A stretch of DNA of 8,900 bases from Oscillospiraceae bacterium (GCA_009786775.1 WQRL01000021.1:1-8900), one strand, 5' to 3'; counted from the first letter of the stretch, positions 1 to 7,545 are shown. Made by a program: numbers and translations. Notes: generated from the letters alone by a model not told the origin.

Positions 1-30
1 TGCGATGATTTTACAGAAAATACAGTCCAT
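1..30 (-). CDS. HIT-family (histidine triad) protein, N-terminus only, partial
   Basis: An ATG at 30 read on the minus strand gives MDCIFCKIIA up to the window edge. This is the typical opening of bacterial HinT/HIT-family purine nucleoside phosphoramidate hydrolases, whose first two cysteines (here Cys3 and Cys6) often belong to a zinc-binding pair. The start lies only 2 nt after the alaS stop, and a G-rich run at the end of alaS could serve as its ribosome binding site, so it is probably co-transcribed with alaS. The catalytic HxHxHxx motif lies outside the window, so the call rests on ten residues and the spacing. Confidence 0.7.
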   Translation of the reverse strand, partial: MDCIFCKIIA

Positions 31-32
31 TA

Positions 33-2700
33 CTAAACCCCCAGTTTTTCTTTTACCAGAACTTCAACAGCCGCTAGAGCCTCATTTAGCTTCGAGGCAT
101 CCTTGCCGCCGCCCATCGCGAAATCGGGCTTGCCTCCCCCTGAGCCGCCACAAAGTTTTGCAACCTCTTTGATTATATCCCCCGCCTTAACGCCTTTTTC
201 AACGGCTGTTTTGCCGCAGGTTGCAACTATAGTTATCTTCTCATCCCCGGCCGATGCGAGAACCGATACGACACAGGGTTCCATGTCGCGCAAGGTGTCC
301 TCCATAGTCCTGAGTTTGCCTGCATCGGTGTTTTCTTCCATTATCTTCGTTATAACTTTCAGGCCGCCGATTGAAACAGCCTCATTTAAGATATTCTTGG
401 CCTCGCTTCCTGCATCCCTCGACACCGCCGCATCCAGTTTCTGGCGCAGTTCGCGGAGCATCTGCATGTTTTGCTCAACCTTGGACGGGAGTTCTTCAGG
501 CGAGCCGGCTTTGAGCAGCCCTGTAAGCGCAGCAAGCTGTGCGCGGGCGGCGTTTAGAGCTTCCAGAGTCACCTTGCCCGTGGTGGCTTCAATCCTCCGC
601 ACACCTGAGGCCACAGAAAACTCGGCAGTTATGGCAAGCGCCCCTGTCTTGGCAGTGTTATCCAAGTGGGTCCCGCCGCAAAGCTCAACTGAGTTCCCCA
701 TTTCGACTACTCGCACCATATCGCTGTATTTCTCGCCAAAGAGCGCCACGGCACCCAAGGCTTTGGCATCCTCTATGGGCATTTCCTCAGTATCCACCTC
801 ATGGCCTGCCAGAATCTCCCCGTTGACACGGCTCTCTATATCGCTGAGCTCTTCTTTTGTGAGAGCTGAGAAGTGTGTAAAGTCAAAACGGAGCTTGTCA
901 GGTTCTACCAGGGAACCCGCCTGGGTGACATGCTCTCCCAGGACTTCGCGGAGTATATCATGTAGCAGGTGCGTCGCCGAGTGGGCGCGCATTATGGCAA
1001 GTCGGCGCTCAGCGTCAATTTCGGAAGAAACCTTATCATTTACGGCAAGAGCCCCTGAGCGGATTTTACCGTAGTGCAGATATTTATCGCCCTTGCTCAC
1101 CTGTACCCCTGTGACATCAAATACAGAATCCTTGAAGGTTATTGTGCCGAAGTCGGCCGACTGGCCGCCCTTTTCGGCATAAAACGGAGTTTCATCCAGG
1201 ACTATAATTCCCTCATCACCCTCAGTTATGCGTGAACTTAGCTCCCCTTGTGCCACTATGGCAAGGATTTTCCCATCGCCTCTTAACGACTCGTAGCCAA
1301 TAAATTTAGTCGGGGTATTGTCCAGCCCGAGTTCAATGCCTGCCCAAGCAAGGTCGCCAAGTTCTTCCCTGGCCTTGCGCGCACGCACCCGCTGCTGCTC
1401 CATTTGCTCGTCAAATGCAGCGGTATCTACACCCATCCCTTGCTCTTCAAGAATTTCAAGGGTCAGGTCAAAGGGGAAACCATAGGTGTCATAGAGCTTA
1501 AACGCCTCTGCACCAGACAGGGTGGATTCACCTTTAGATTTGCACTCTTCAATTAGGGTGCCTAACTTCGCTGTGCCCGCATCAATTGTCTTGCCGAAGT
1601 TTTCTTCCTCTATGCGGATTATGCGCGAAATATATTCCTGCTTCTCAGAGAGTTCGGGATATGCCCCTTTGCTCTCGTCAATAACGGTTTTGCACAGCTT
1701 GTGCAGGAAAATATCATCAAGGCCCAGCAGCCTGCCATGCCTCGCGGCGCGGCGCAAGAGGCGGCGCAGCACATATCCACGGCCTTCATTTGATATCATG
1801 ACCCCGTCACAAATCATCATTGTGGAAGAGCGTATATGGTCGGTTATGACGCGTATTGAAACATCAGTTTTGGCTGAGCTTCCATAGGAAACCCCTGTCA
1901 TATCAGAAACTTTCCGAATAATATTCATTATGGTGTCAACTTCAAATATATTGCTGACACCTTGGCAGATACACGCCAAACGCTCAAGACCCATGCCTGT
2001 GTCGATGTTTTTTTGGCTGAGCTCTGAGTAGTTACCTTCACCGTCATTGCTAAACTGGGTGAATACATTGTTCCAAATTTCTACAAAGCGGTCGCACTCA
2101 CAGCCCGGTGCACAACCGGGGTTTGCGCAGCCTGTTTCCTTCCCCCTGTCGTAATAAACCTCAGAGCATGGACCGCAGGGGCCTGAGCCGTGATCCCAGA
2201 AGTTATCCTCCTTGCCGAGCTTGTAGATACGCTCCTGCGGGAGGCCTACGACATCCCGCCAAATATCAAAAGCCTCGGCATCGTCATTGTATACCGAGGG
2301 ATACAGCAAGTTTGCAGTATACCGAGGGATACAGCAAGTTTGCATCAAGCCCCAGCCTTTCGGTCAGAAATTCCCAGCACCATGTTATGGCATCAACTTT
2401 GAAATAGTCGCCGAAAGAGAAGTTGCCGAGCATTTCAAAATATGTGCCGTGGCGTGAGGTCTTGCCGACGTTTTCAATATCGCTGGTGCGCATACACTTC
2501 TGGCAGGTACACACACGCTTGCGGGGGGGCTCCTGCTCACCTGTAAACCAGGTTTTCATGGGAGCCATGCCTGAATTTATCAGCAGCAGGGAAGGGTCAT
2601 TTTGCGGAATCAGCGAATAGCTGGGCAGCCTGAGATGGCCTTTCTCCTCGAAGAATATGAGGAACATTTCCCTAAGCTCATTTAGTCCGTACTTTTTCAA
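33..2700 (-). CDS. alaS: Alanyl-tRNA synthetase, reading frame broken by a 28-bp tandem duplication
   Basis: AlaRS charges tRNA-Ala with alanine in the cytoplasm and hydrolyses mischarged Ser/Gly-tRNA-Ala. The gene reads as two overlapping frames: an N-terminal piece (2284-2700) that stops just after the duplication, and the rest (33-2348). Deleting one 28-bp repeat gives 879 residues, normal for the family. In that repaired numbering the class II catalytic core carries the [18 protein letters not shown] block (about 84-101) and motif 3 TGMGLER (about 225-231). The editing domain has HSATH (His564, His568) and CGGTH (Cys665, His669), and the C-terminus has the glycine-rich [16 protein letters not shown] segment of the DHHA1 domain. 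The start is a TTG at 2700, giving [11 protein letters not shown], preceded by GGAGG at 2711-2715. An upstream in-frame TTG at 2733 was rejected because it precedes this ribosome site. The break falls near residues 121-129, before motif 3, so neither piece alone should aminoacylate. Confidence 0.93.
2289..2344. repeat. Perfect 28-bp tandem duplication inside alaS
   Basis: Two adjacent, identical 28-bp units occupy 2289-2316 and 2317-2344; each begins GTATACCGAGGG and ends AAGTTTGCA on the plus strand. Because 28 is not a multiple of 3, the second unit shifts the alaS frame and leads to a TGA at 2284-2286. Each unit encodes the ANLLYPSVY stretch of AlaRS, and both broken frames contain this stretch. 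One copy suffices for a normal AlaRS. Confidence 0.97.
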
Positions 2701-2757
2701 TGTTAATCGACCTCCAAAAATGTCTGTAGGCAAAAATCCGAAAATGCAGGAAATCTT

Positions 2758-2807
2758 TGTAGGGGCGGCTATCAGCCGCCCTAGGGCGATTGATAATCGC
2801 CCCTACA
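2758..2807. repeat. REP-like palindrome with two internal hairpins
   Basis: A 50-bp element is bounded by the inverted pair TGTAGGGGCG (2758-2767) and CGCCCCTACA (2798-2807). It also folds as two separate perfect hairpins. The first is GGGCGGCT/AGCCGCCC with loop ATC (2763-2781); the second is GGGCGATT/AATCGCCC with loop GAT (2784-2802). They are joined at a palindromic CCCTAGGG. Elements of this GTAGGGGCG...CGCCCCTAC form are familiar as dispersed intergenic repeats in many bacterial genomes. It lies between acpP and alaS, so it may end or attenuate transcription between them, but no T-tract follows on either side. Confidence 0.85.
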
Positions 2808-2865
2808 TCGAAATAGATACAGGTTGCAGATTACTCTACAGCAATTATTAATTCCAGGCTATTGC

Positions 2866-3096
2866 CTATTTTATCAGTGACTCGATGAAGTTGGCGATTT
2901 CGCCAACAGTCTTGTGCTCGTAAACAGATTCATCTGTCACACTGACACCGTACTCGTCCTCTAAAGTCATGATGAGCTCAACCAAGTCCAAAGAATCTGC
3001 GCCTAAGTCACCCATTATATCGGTGTCAGGCGTGATTTTTTCGGGGTCAACCTCAAACTGCGAGGCCAGTGCATCTCTAATTTTTTCAAAAATCAT
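2866..3096 (-). CDS. acpP: Acyl carrier protein
   Basis: A 76-residue, strongly acidic protein that carries acyl chains on a 4'-phosphopantetheine arm during fatty acid synthesis in the cytoplasm. The attachment motif is GADSLDLVEL, with Ser35 as the modified residue. Helix 1 (MIFEKIRDALASQFEVD) and the C-terminal EYGVSVTDESVYEHKTVGEIANFIESL match the family along its full length. The ATG at 3096 was chosen over an upstream in-frame start at 3120 because it gives the family's normal N-terminus and has AGGAAGGA just upstream. It lies 36 nt downstream of jag/khpB, probably in the same transcript. This is an unusual place, since acpP normally sits with plsX/fab genes or rnc. It could be a specialised or second ACP; the sequence looks like the canonical fatty acid type. 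Confidence 0.95.
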   Translation of the reverse strand: MIFEKIRDALASQFEVDPEKITPDTDIMGDLGADSLDLVELIMTLEDEYGVSVTDESVYEHKTVGEIANFIESLIK

Positions 3097-3132
3097 TGTT
3101 TTATTCCTTCCTGATGTCAATAGGCTTGTAGC

Positions 3133-3810
3133 TTACCGCCATTCCCGGTAATTGGATTGACCGCCCTTTTCTGCATTTTCGCTATTTTTTCCGTAAGCGA
3201 CAACTATGCGCCTGTTAGGTTCGCTGCCGACTGAATATGTGGAAACGCTCTCATGCTCTTGCAGTGCGGCGTGGATTACGTGGCGCTCGTAAGCATTCAT
3301 CGGGTCAAGGGTCATGTTGCGGCGGTATTTTAGAACCTTGACTGCCGTCCTGGATGCCAGGCTTTCCAGAGTTTCATTTCTGCGGGCTCTGTAATTTTCC
3401 GCATCTAGGTTAATTCTGACTCTCCCTGAGGCTCCGCGGTTTACCACATAGTTTGTCAGATGCTGAATCGCATCGAGGGTTTCTCCGCGCCGGCCTATTA
3501 GAGCTCCGGGCTCCTTGCCTGTGAGAACAACGCTTATCGAATCTGTTTCATCCTTGATTTCTATGCTCGCCTCAACATCCATGCGCTCAAGCAGCCCTGT
3601 AAGGAAGTTTTCGACTTTTTCAGTGCGCTCTTCTTTTACCTCATATAACACCCTTACAACCGCAGGTGTACTTTTCAGGCCGAGAAAACCTGATTTTGCT
3701 TGTTCAATTATTTCGACAGATACATCATCGCGCGTAAGTCCAAGCTGACTAAGGGCCGCCTCAATGGCTTCCTCTTCTGTTTTGCCTGACATTTCAATAG
3801 ATTTTATCAT
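3133..3810 (-). CDS. jag: KhpB/Jag (SpoIIIJ-associated) RNA-binding protein
   Basis: A 225-residue RNA-binding protein. Its KhpB/EloR homologues work with KhpA in cell elongation and RNA control in Firmicutes. Domain order matches the family. An N-terminal Jag_N domain (about 1-50) contains KSGFLGLKSTPAVVRV. A type II KH domain (about 75-150) has the GxxG loop in IGRRGETLDAIQ (Gly106-Gly109). A C-terminal R3H domain (about 155-205) has Arg176-x3-His180 in ERHVIHAALQ and ends with RRIVVAYGK. The ATG at 3810 follows AGGAGGAAGAACA, an excellent ribosome site. It lies 24 nt after yidC, the classic partner, so the two are surely co-transcribed. Confidence 0.95.
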   Translation of the reverse strand: MIKSIEMSGKTEEEAIEAALSQLGLTRDDVSVEIIEQAKSGFLGLKSTPAVVRVLYEVKEERTEKVENFLTGLLERMDVEASIEIKDETDSISVVLTGKEPGALIGRRGETLDAIQHLTNYVVNRGASGRVRINLDAENYRARRNETLESLASRTAVKVLKYRRNMTLDPMNAYERHVIHAALQEHESVSTYSVGSEPNRRIVVAYGKNSENAEKGGQSNYREWR

Positions 3811-3834
3811 TGTTCTTCCTCCTGTTTGGGGAAA

Positions 3835-5358
3835 TCAATCCTTTTTATCTTCTTCAAACCGCGTGGTTTCAAAACGTACTGTGGTATCCGCATCTTCTGT
3901 CTTGTTTACTTCCGGCATTTCCGGCAGCTCCGGTATATCGCCGTCAACGCTCTCATCAGAGTCCTCATAGTGCTCTTCACCGCCGTCAGCATGATCTTCG
4001 CTGCCGTAGCTATCACTGGAGTCCACTGCTTCATCTAAGTCATGAGCTTCGTCAGGAGTAATTACATTGCCATACTCATCAACTGCACCCGAAGCTAGAA
4101 GTGTAGCTTCAACTGCTTCTTCGTCAATCTCTGATTCACCCTCGCCGCTCATAGGGACGGCATCTGGATATCTGTCAGGTTCGTAGGCTCTGCCGCGGGC
4201 ATACCGCCTCTTTCCTACTCTGCTGGGCTCGTACACCTCTTCCGTCTCGGATGGCGGTGCATTTTTCCGCTGCCACTGCACAGTTTTTTCAAGACGCTCC
4301 TGCTTTTCTTCAATTTGCTTCTTGCGCTTGGATTTGTTAGGATTCTTTTCAACAAGGCCTTCAGCTTTTTTGCGTTCAGTTTCTATGCGTTTGGCTTCTA
4401 TTTCAGCCTCTTTAATAGCACGTATCCTATTTCTCTCAGCATCTTCGGCATCAAGAATTTTGGTATACTTCTTATTGAGCCATAAATCTTGGAATATTTG
4501 CAGCACTGTGCCGATTGTCCAGTAGAAGCTCAGTGCAGCGGGTAGGGTAAATCCGAAAAATACTGACATCAAAGGCATTAGCATCATCATGGTCTGCATT
4601 TGCTTGCCTGCGCCTTCGGCTGCCCCTGCTGGCATTGCGGGTGCCGGCTGTGTTTTGCGCATAATCCCCGCAGAAACAAACTGCGCAGCACCTGAAACTA
4701 GCGGCAGCAAGAACAGCAACAGCCCCCCGACCCAGTTGGCCTCGGAACCGCTCCAAATTGTGCCTTCATACCAGAAGAACTGCCAGTTGGGCTGCTGCCC
4801 TAAGTTGAGCACTCCGCCCATTTCAAACTGAATAGCACGCAGCCCCTGCTCATACCACTGAGTAAAATACTCCCAGTGCCTGGCTATGTGCTGCGCCCAG
4901 TCCAGCTCAATGTTAAACTCTCCAACTGTGCTTACAAATCCTGTTTCATAAATCCTATTATAAATTTCTCCGCCTTGCGCAATGAGATATTCGGGAACCT
5001 GCATCATCATTGTAATAGGATGGCGTATAGCTTGGAAGAGTGCAAACAGTATCGGCAGGGGCAGTATTCCCCATATACAGCCGGAAGCGGGGTTTATGCC
5101 CTCTTCCCTGTAGAGTTTTTGCATCTCTTCGTTTATTTTCTGCTTGTTTGTGCTGTGTTTTTTCTGTAGTTCCTGTAGCTTGGGCGAAAGCCTCGCCTGC
5201 TTCATGGTGCCCCTCTTGGCTTTCATTTGGAAGGGCAGGAGCACAACCTTAACCGCCACGGCAAAAATTAGCAAGGCAACGCCGTAGCTTCCGGTATGGT
5301 TATACAAGAACATGAGAAACTGAGCAAATGGTCTTGCGATAAAATCAAAAATTCCCAT
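3835..5358 (-). CDS. yidC: Membrane protein insertase YidC/Oxa1 with long acidic C-terminal tail
   Basis: YidC inserts membrane proteins into the cytoplasmic membrane, alone or with SecYEG. The 507 residues show TM1 (about 25-43), a charged cytoplasmic helical hairpin (44-90), TM2 (about 93-112), an extracytoplasmic stretch (113-208), TM3 (about 209-232), and two closing TM helices in the MMMLMPLMSVFFGFTLPAALSFYWTIGTVLQIFQDLWL region (256-293). Lys37 in VAVKVVLLPF occupies the place of the hydrophilic-groove arginine of characterised YidC proteins. No lipobox cysteine is visible near the N-terminus. Residues 302-395 are a highly charged, helix-prone, mostly basic stretch. Residues 400-507 are strongly acidic, rich in Asp/Glu/Ser and low complexity. 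Typical Firmicutes YidC is about 250-300 residues, so the tail is a large extension. The ATG at 5358 is preceded by AGGAG at a good distance. Confidence 0.95.
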   Translation of the reverse strand: MGIFDFIARPFAQFLMFLYNHTGSYGVALLIFAVAVKVVLLPFQMKAKRGTMKQARLSPKLQELQKKHSTNKQKINEEMQKLYREEGINPASGCIWGILPLPILFALFQAIRHPITMMMQVPEYLIAQGGEIYNRIYETGFVSTVGEFNIELDWAQHIARHWEYFTQWYEQGLRAIQFEMGGVLNLGQQPNWQFFWYEGTIWSGSEANWVGGLLLFLLPLVSGAAQFVSAGIMRKTQPAPAMPAGAAEGAGKQMQTMMMLMPLMSVFFGFTLPAALSFYWTIGTVLQIFQDLWLNKKYTKILDAEDAERNRIRAIKEAEIEAKRIETERKKAEGLVEKNPNKSKRKKQIEEKQERLEKTVQWQRKNAPPSETEEVYEPSRVGKRRYARGRAYEPDRYPDAVPMSGEGESEIDEEAVEATLLASGAVDEYGNVITPDEAHDLDEAVDSSDSYGSEDHADGGEEHYEDSDESVDGDIPELPEMPEVNKTEDADTTVRFETTRFEEDKKD

Positions 5359-5413
5359 TATATCTCCTAATTTCGGTCTTAGGCTGCGGTTTTGGCATGA
5401 ACAAAAATGTCCG

Positions 5414-5638
5414 CTAAGGGACGGGGTCGTAACCGCCCTTGCGGAAAGGATGACACCGAAGTATCCTTCTCAAGCCGAGCCATCCGCCTTTGAGTGCACC
5501 ATATTTCTCAACCGCTTGTAGCGTATATGCCGAACAAGTCGGCATGTATCTGCAATTTGGCGGCGACAGCGGCGAAATATTTCTCCTGTAAAAGCGGATT
5601 ACGGCGATGAGAGCCCGCTTACCAAGGTCTTTTCTCAC
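5414..5638 (-). CDS. yidD: Membrane protein insertion efficiency factor YidD
   Basis: A 74-residue protein of the YidD family (UPF0161), which in E. coli associates with the inner membrane and aids YidC-dependent insertion. Visible family signatures are an amphipathic basic N-terminus ([16 protein letters not shown]), [34 protein letters not shown] and the closing [12 protein letters not shown], with cysteines at 29, 35 and 62. The start is GTG at 5638, overlapping the rnpA stop as GTGA. Its ribosome site GGGAGG lies inside the last rnpA codons, so translation is probably coupled to rnpA. Confidence 0.95.
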   Translation of the reverse strand: MRKDLGKRALIAVIRFYRRNISPLSPPNCRYMPTCSAYTLQAVEKYGALKGGWLGLRRILRCHPFRKGGYDPVP

Positions 5639-5994
5639 GCTACGCCTCCCGGGCCGCTGTCCACAACAACTTTCAGCTTCCTAAAAAGTGAAATAACGGA
5701 AGCCTCAATTTCGTGGTAATCCGAAAACCTGCTCTTCATCCTCGCCACTATGACGATATCCAAGCCACAGGAGAGATTTTGCTCATTGAGCCTGTAAATC
5801 TCCTTTAGCCTGCGCCTAATCCGATTGCGCACAACTGCTCCTCCGAGCTTTGTGCTCACCGTTATACCAAGCCGATTTTCATTTCTGCCATTTTGCCTAC
5901 AGTACACTGCAACGTGCTGTGACGCCGCGCTTTTGCCCTTGTTATAAAGCCTTTTGAACTCATAGTTCTTTTTCAGCGACGTCGTGATTTTCAT
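5635..5994 (-). CDS. rnpA: Ribonuclease P protein component
   Basis: The 119-residue basic protein subunit binds the RNase P RNA and helps recognise the 5' leader of precursor tRNAs. The family signature [18 protein letters not shown] (about 51-68) contains the conserved RNR box. The N-terminal [17 protein letters not shown] is also typical. The ATG at 5994 was chosen over an in-frame GTG at 6003 because AGAGGTG lies 6 nt upstream of the ATG and overlaps the GTG. It lies 71 nt downstream of rpmH, the usual partner. The C-terminal DSGPGGVA is short and doubles as the coding context of the yidD ribosome site. Confidence 0.96.
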   Translation of the reverse strand: MKITTSLKKNYEFKRLYNKGKSAASQHVAVYCRQNGRNENRLGITVSTKLGGAVVRNRIRRRLKEIYRLNEQNLSCGLDIVIVARMKSRFSDYHEIEASVISLFRKLKVVVDSGPGGVA

Positions 5995-6065
5995 GGGTGC
6001 CACCTCTTAGCTGCGGCCGGCTATCTTGCTCAAACCGCCGCTTGCACTGGGATAATCTGCTTCTC

Positions 6066-6200
6066 TTACAGTGTCAGTTGCGCCCTGCCCTTTGCACGGC
6101 GTCTCGCTAAAACTTTGCGTCCGTTTCTTGTGGACATTCTCTTACGGAAACCATGCTCCTTTGAACGATGCCTTTTCTTTGGTTGAAATGTTCTTTTCAT
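6066..6200 (-). CDS. rpmH: 50S ribosomal protein L34
   Basis: A 44-residue, very basic protein of the large ribosomal subunit. It reads [18 protein letters not shown] and continues through [24 protein letters not shown], which is L34 from end to end. The ATG at 6200 has a near-perfect AGGAGGTG (6206-6213) 5 nt upstream. It is the first gene of the cluster. A consensus promoter lies about 110 nt upstream and the leader can form two hairpins. Confidence 0.97.
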   Translation of the reverse strand: MKRTFQPKKRHRSKEHGFRKRMSTRNGRKVLARRRAKGRAQLTL

Positions 6201-6205
6201 GACTG

Positions 6206-6213
6206 CACCTCCT
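6206..6213 (-). promoter_or_regulatory. Shine-Dalgarno of rpmH
   Basis: AGGAGGTG on the minus strand, 5 nt before the rpmH ATG, almost fully complementary to the 16S rRNA 3' end. It fixes the rpmH start. Confidence 0.9.
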
Positions 6214-6216
6214 CTT

Positions 6217-6239
6217 AAAGTTTTTGGATGTAAAACTTT
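6217..6239 (-). repeat. Inverted repeat abutting the rpmH ribosome binding site
   Basis: AAAGTTTT (6217-6224) and AAAACTTT (6232-6239) form a perfect 8-bp AT-rich stem with a 7-nt loop in the rpmH leader. It lies a few bases upstream of the Shine-Dalgarno. It is weak thermodynamically and might modulate ribosome access, or may be coincidental. Confidence 0.5.
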
Positions 6240-6249
6240 CTATTTCCAT

Positions 6250-6271
6250 GGCTCCGAAGCAATTCGGAACC
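6250..6271 (-). repeat. 9-bp hairpin in the rpmH leader
   Basis: On the minus strand GGUUCCGAA pairs with UUCGGAGCC around a UUGC loop (one G-U pair). It lies about 30 nt after the predicted transcription start and 50 nt before the rpmH start codon. There is no following T-tract, so it is not an obvious terminator; a 5'-end stabiliser or regulatory stem are options. Confidence 0.55.
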
Positions 6272-6308
6272 GCCGGATACACTTTGCCGCAAAATTACGC
6301 GGAAATGA

Positions 6309-6337
6309 ATTATATAACACCGCCATTGCGCTGTCAA
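6309..6337 (-). promoter_or_regulatory. Consensus sigma-A promoter of the rpmH operon
   Basis: Read on the minus strand, TTGACA (6332-6337) and TATAAT (6309-6314) are separated by exactly 17 nt. Both hexamers match the consensus fully. Transcription should start near 6301-6303, leaving a leader of about 100 nt before rpmH. A promoter of this strength fits a ribosomal protein operon. Confidence 0.92.
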
Positions 6338-6429
6338 TGTTTTTGGATTAAATAATGATTTTTAATAATATGAATAGTTACGGGTCACTTCCTGGATAAA
6401 CCAGCCGCCGAACAGGGGAGGAGTGCGGG

Positions 6430-7545
6430 CTACACATATCTCCTGAGCATTTTTTGGAGAAACTCTTCGAGAAGTTCAGGAGTGTTTAACTTTGATATAT
6501 AGTCATCTAATGTGCGGGACTGTTCTTTTGTAAGATACGGAATGTTCCACAAAGAGCGCACCATGCCCATCCTGCGGGCCAGTTGGTAACGGTGCCTGTC
6601 AGCTTCAGGCAAGCCCTCAAACTCAGCAAATACTGAAAGCATCTGCTTTTTGTCCTTTGTCATATGGCCATTTATATCCTCAAAGAGATTGCAGATATGA
6701 TCGCTTATTAAGTACCCATCCGCTCCCTCAACATGCTCAATCATTTTCCGCAGTTCAAAAGCCTTTTCCAAATCGGAACACTGGCCGGACTGATTTGCTT
6801 CAATCTCGTCATAAAGCTCCGTGCCGCGGCGGGCCACGAAAGTTCTTATTCTGACAAAGTCAGGATTTACTTTATTTATAACATCGGCAGTTTCAGTGGC
6901 ATTTACATCAGAGAGAGCTTTCCCGCCGACACCCGGCATGTAGTAAATGGATAACTCTATCCCTGCTGCCTTCACCTTACGGCCTGCCTCAACTTCCATC
7001 TGCTTTGTGCAGCCCTTGTTTATAAGTTCCAGCACCGCATCCGAACCCGACTCATAGCCTGCATGTATGCGGTCGAGCCCCGCCTCCTTGAGCTCCGCAA
7101 GCTGCTCAACACTAAACTTGTTTAAGGAGTCAGCTCTTCCATAAGTTGTAACGCGCTTTATACTAGGGAGAGTCTTGCGCAAATGTGTCAGAATCTCCCT
7201 GAGTTTGTCAAAGGACAGGACAACCGTGTTGGCATCCTGCAAAAATACCGACTCCTCGCCATTTGCCATCCAGCGCATTATGTGCAAGTACCTCTCTTGA
7301 ACATCCGGCTGGAGCTGGTAAAGATCTTCAGGAATACCATCTAGGATATCCTCCCTGTACTGCGCTACCTGGTCGATATCGGCCTTAACCTCATCGACAG
7401 TGCGGGCCTTGAACGGATGTTTTCTATATAGTGAGCAGAACTTACACTTGTTCCACGGACAATTGCGCGTCACGCGAAGAAGTAGGCTATCCGCTTCGCT
7501 AGGCGGCCTTATCGGCCCGATTTCAAACGGTTTTGTGGCTTGCAT
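6430..7545 (-). CDS. Radical SAM protein of unknown specificity
   Basis: A 371-residue protein with an Elp3/MiaB/NifB-like radical SAM core. The cluster motif is CPWNKCKFC (Cys29, Cys34, Cys37), i.e. CX4CX2C rather than the canonical CX3CX2C. The core continues with GRADSL (about 136-141), IHAGYESGSDAVLELINKG (about 160-178) and IYYMPGVGG (about 200-208), which sit where SAM-binding strands are expected. No cobalamin-binding or SPASM domain is evident, and the roughly 130 residues after the core are mainly helical in appearance. The ATG at 7545 is preferred over one 12 nt upstream because a modest GGATGG lies 8 nt before it, while the upstream ATG has a G-run with no spacing. It is separated from the rpmH operon by the rpmH promoter, and its own promoter is not clear. 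The substrate cannot be inferred. Confidence 0.9.
   Translation of the reverse strand: MQATKPFEIGPIRPPSEADSLLLRVTRNCPWNKCKFCSLYRKHPFKARTVDEVKADIDQVAQYREDILDGIPEDLYQLQPDVQERYLHIMRWMANGEESVFLQDANTVVLSFDKLREILTHLRKTLPSIKRVTTYGRADSLNKFSVEQLAELKEAGLDRIHAGYESGSDAVLELINKGCTKQMEVEAGRKVKAAGIELSIYYMPGVGGKALSDVNATETADVINKVNPDFVRIRTFVARRGTELYDEIEANQSGQCSDLEKAFELRKMIEHVEGADGYLISDHICNLFEDINGHMTKDKKQMLSVFAEFEGLPEADRHRYQLARRMGMVRSLWNIPYLTKEQSRTLDDYISKLNTPELLEEFLQKMLRRYV

Noticed and set aside
103..1074. Long plus-strand open frame (about 323 codons) opposite alaS
   Set aside because: It is antisense to a highly conserved AlaRS region, has Ser/Arg-rich low-complexity composition, and shows no recognisable domain or ribosome site.
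2701..2865. Possible T-box riboswitch leader for alaS
   Set aside because: The gap is only 165 nt, a 50-bp REP-like element fills part of it, and I cannot find a T-box core sequence or antiterminator.
4472..4756. Minus-strand open frame in another frame of yidC
   Set aside because: It overlaps the transmembrane core of yidC in the same direction and has Ala/Arg/Cys-rich shadow composition.
6005..6050. GC-rich imperfect stem between rpmH and rnpA
   Set aside because: It needs a bulge and a long loop, has no T-tract, and the two genes are normally co-transcribed.
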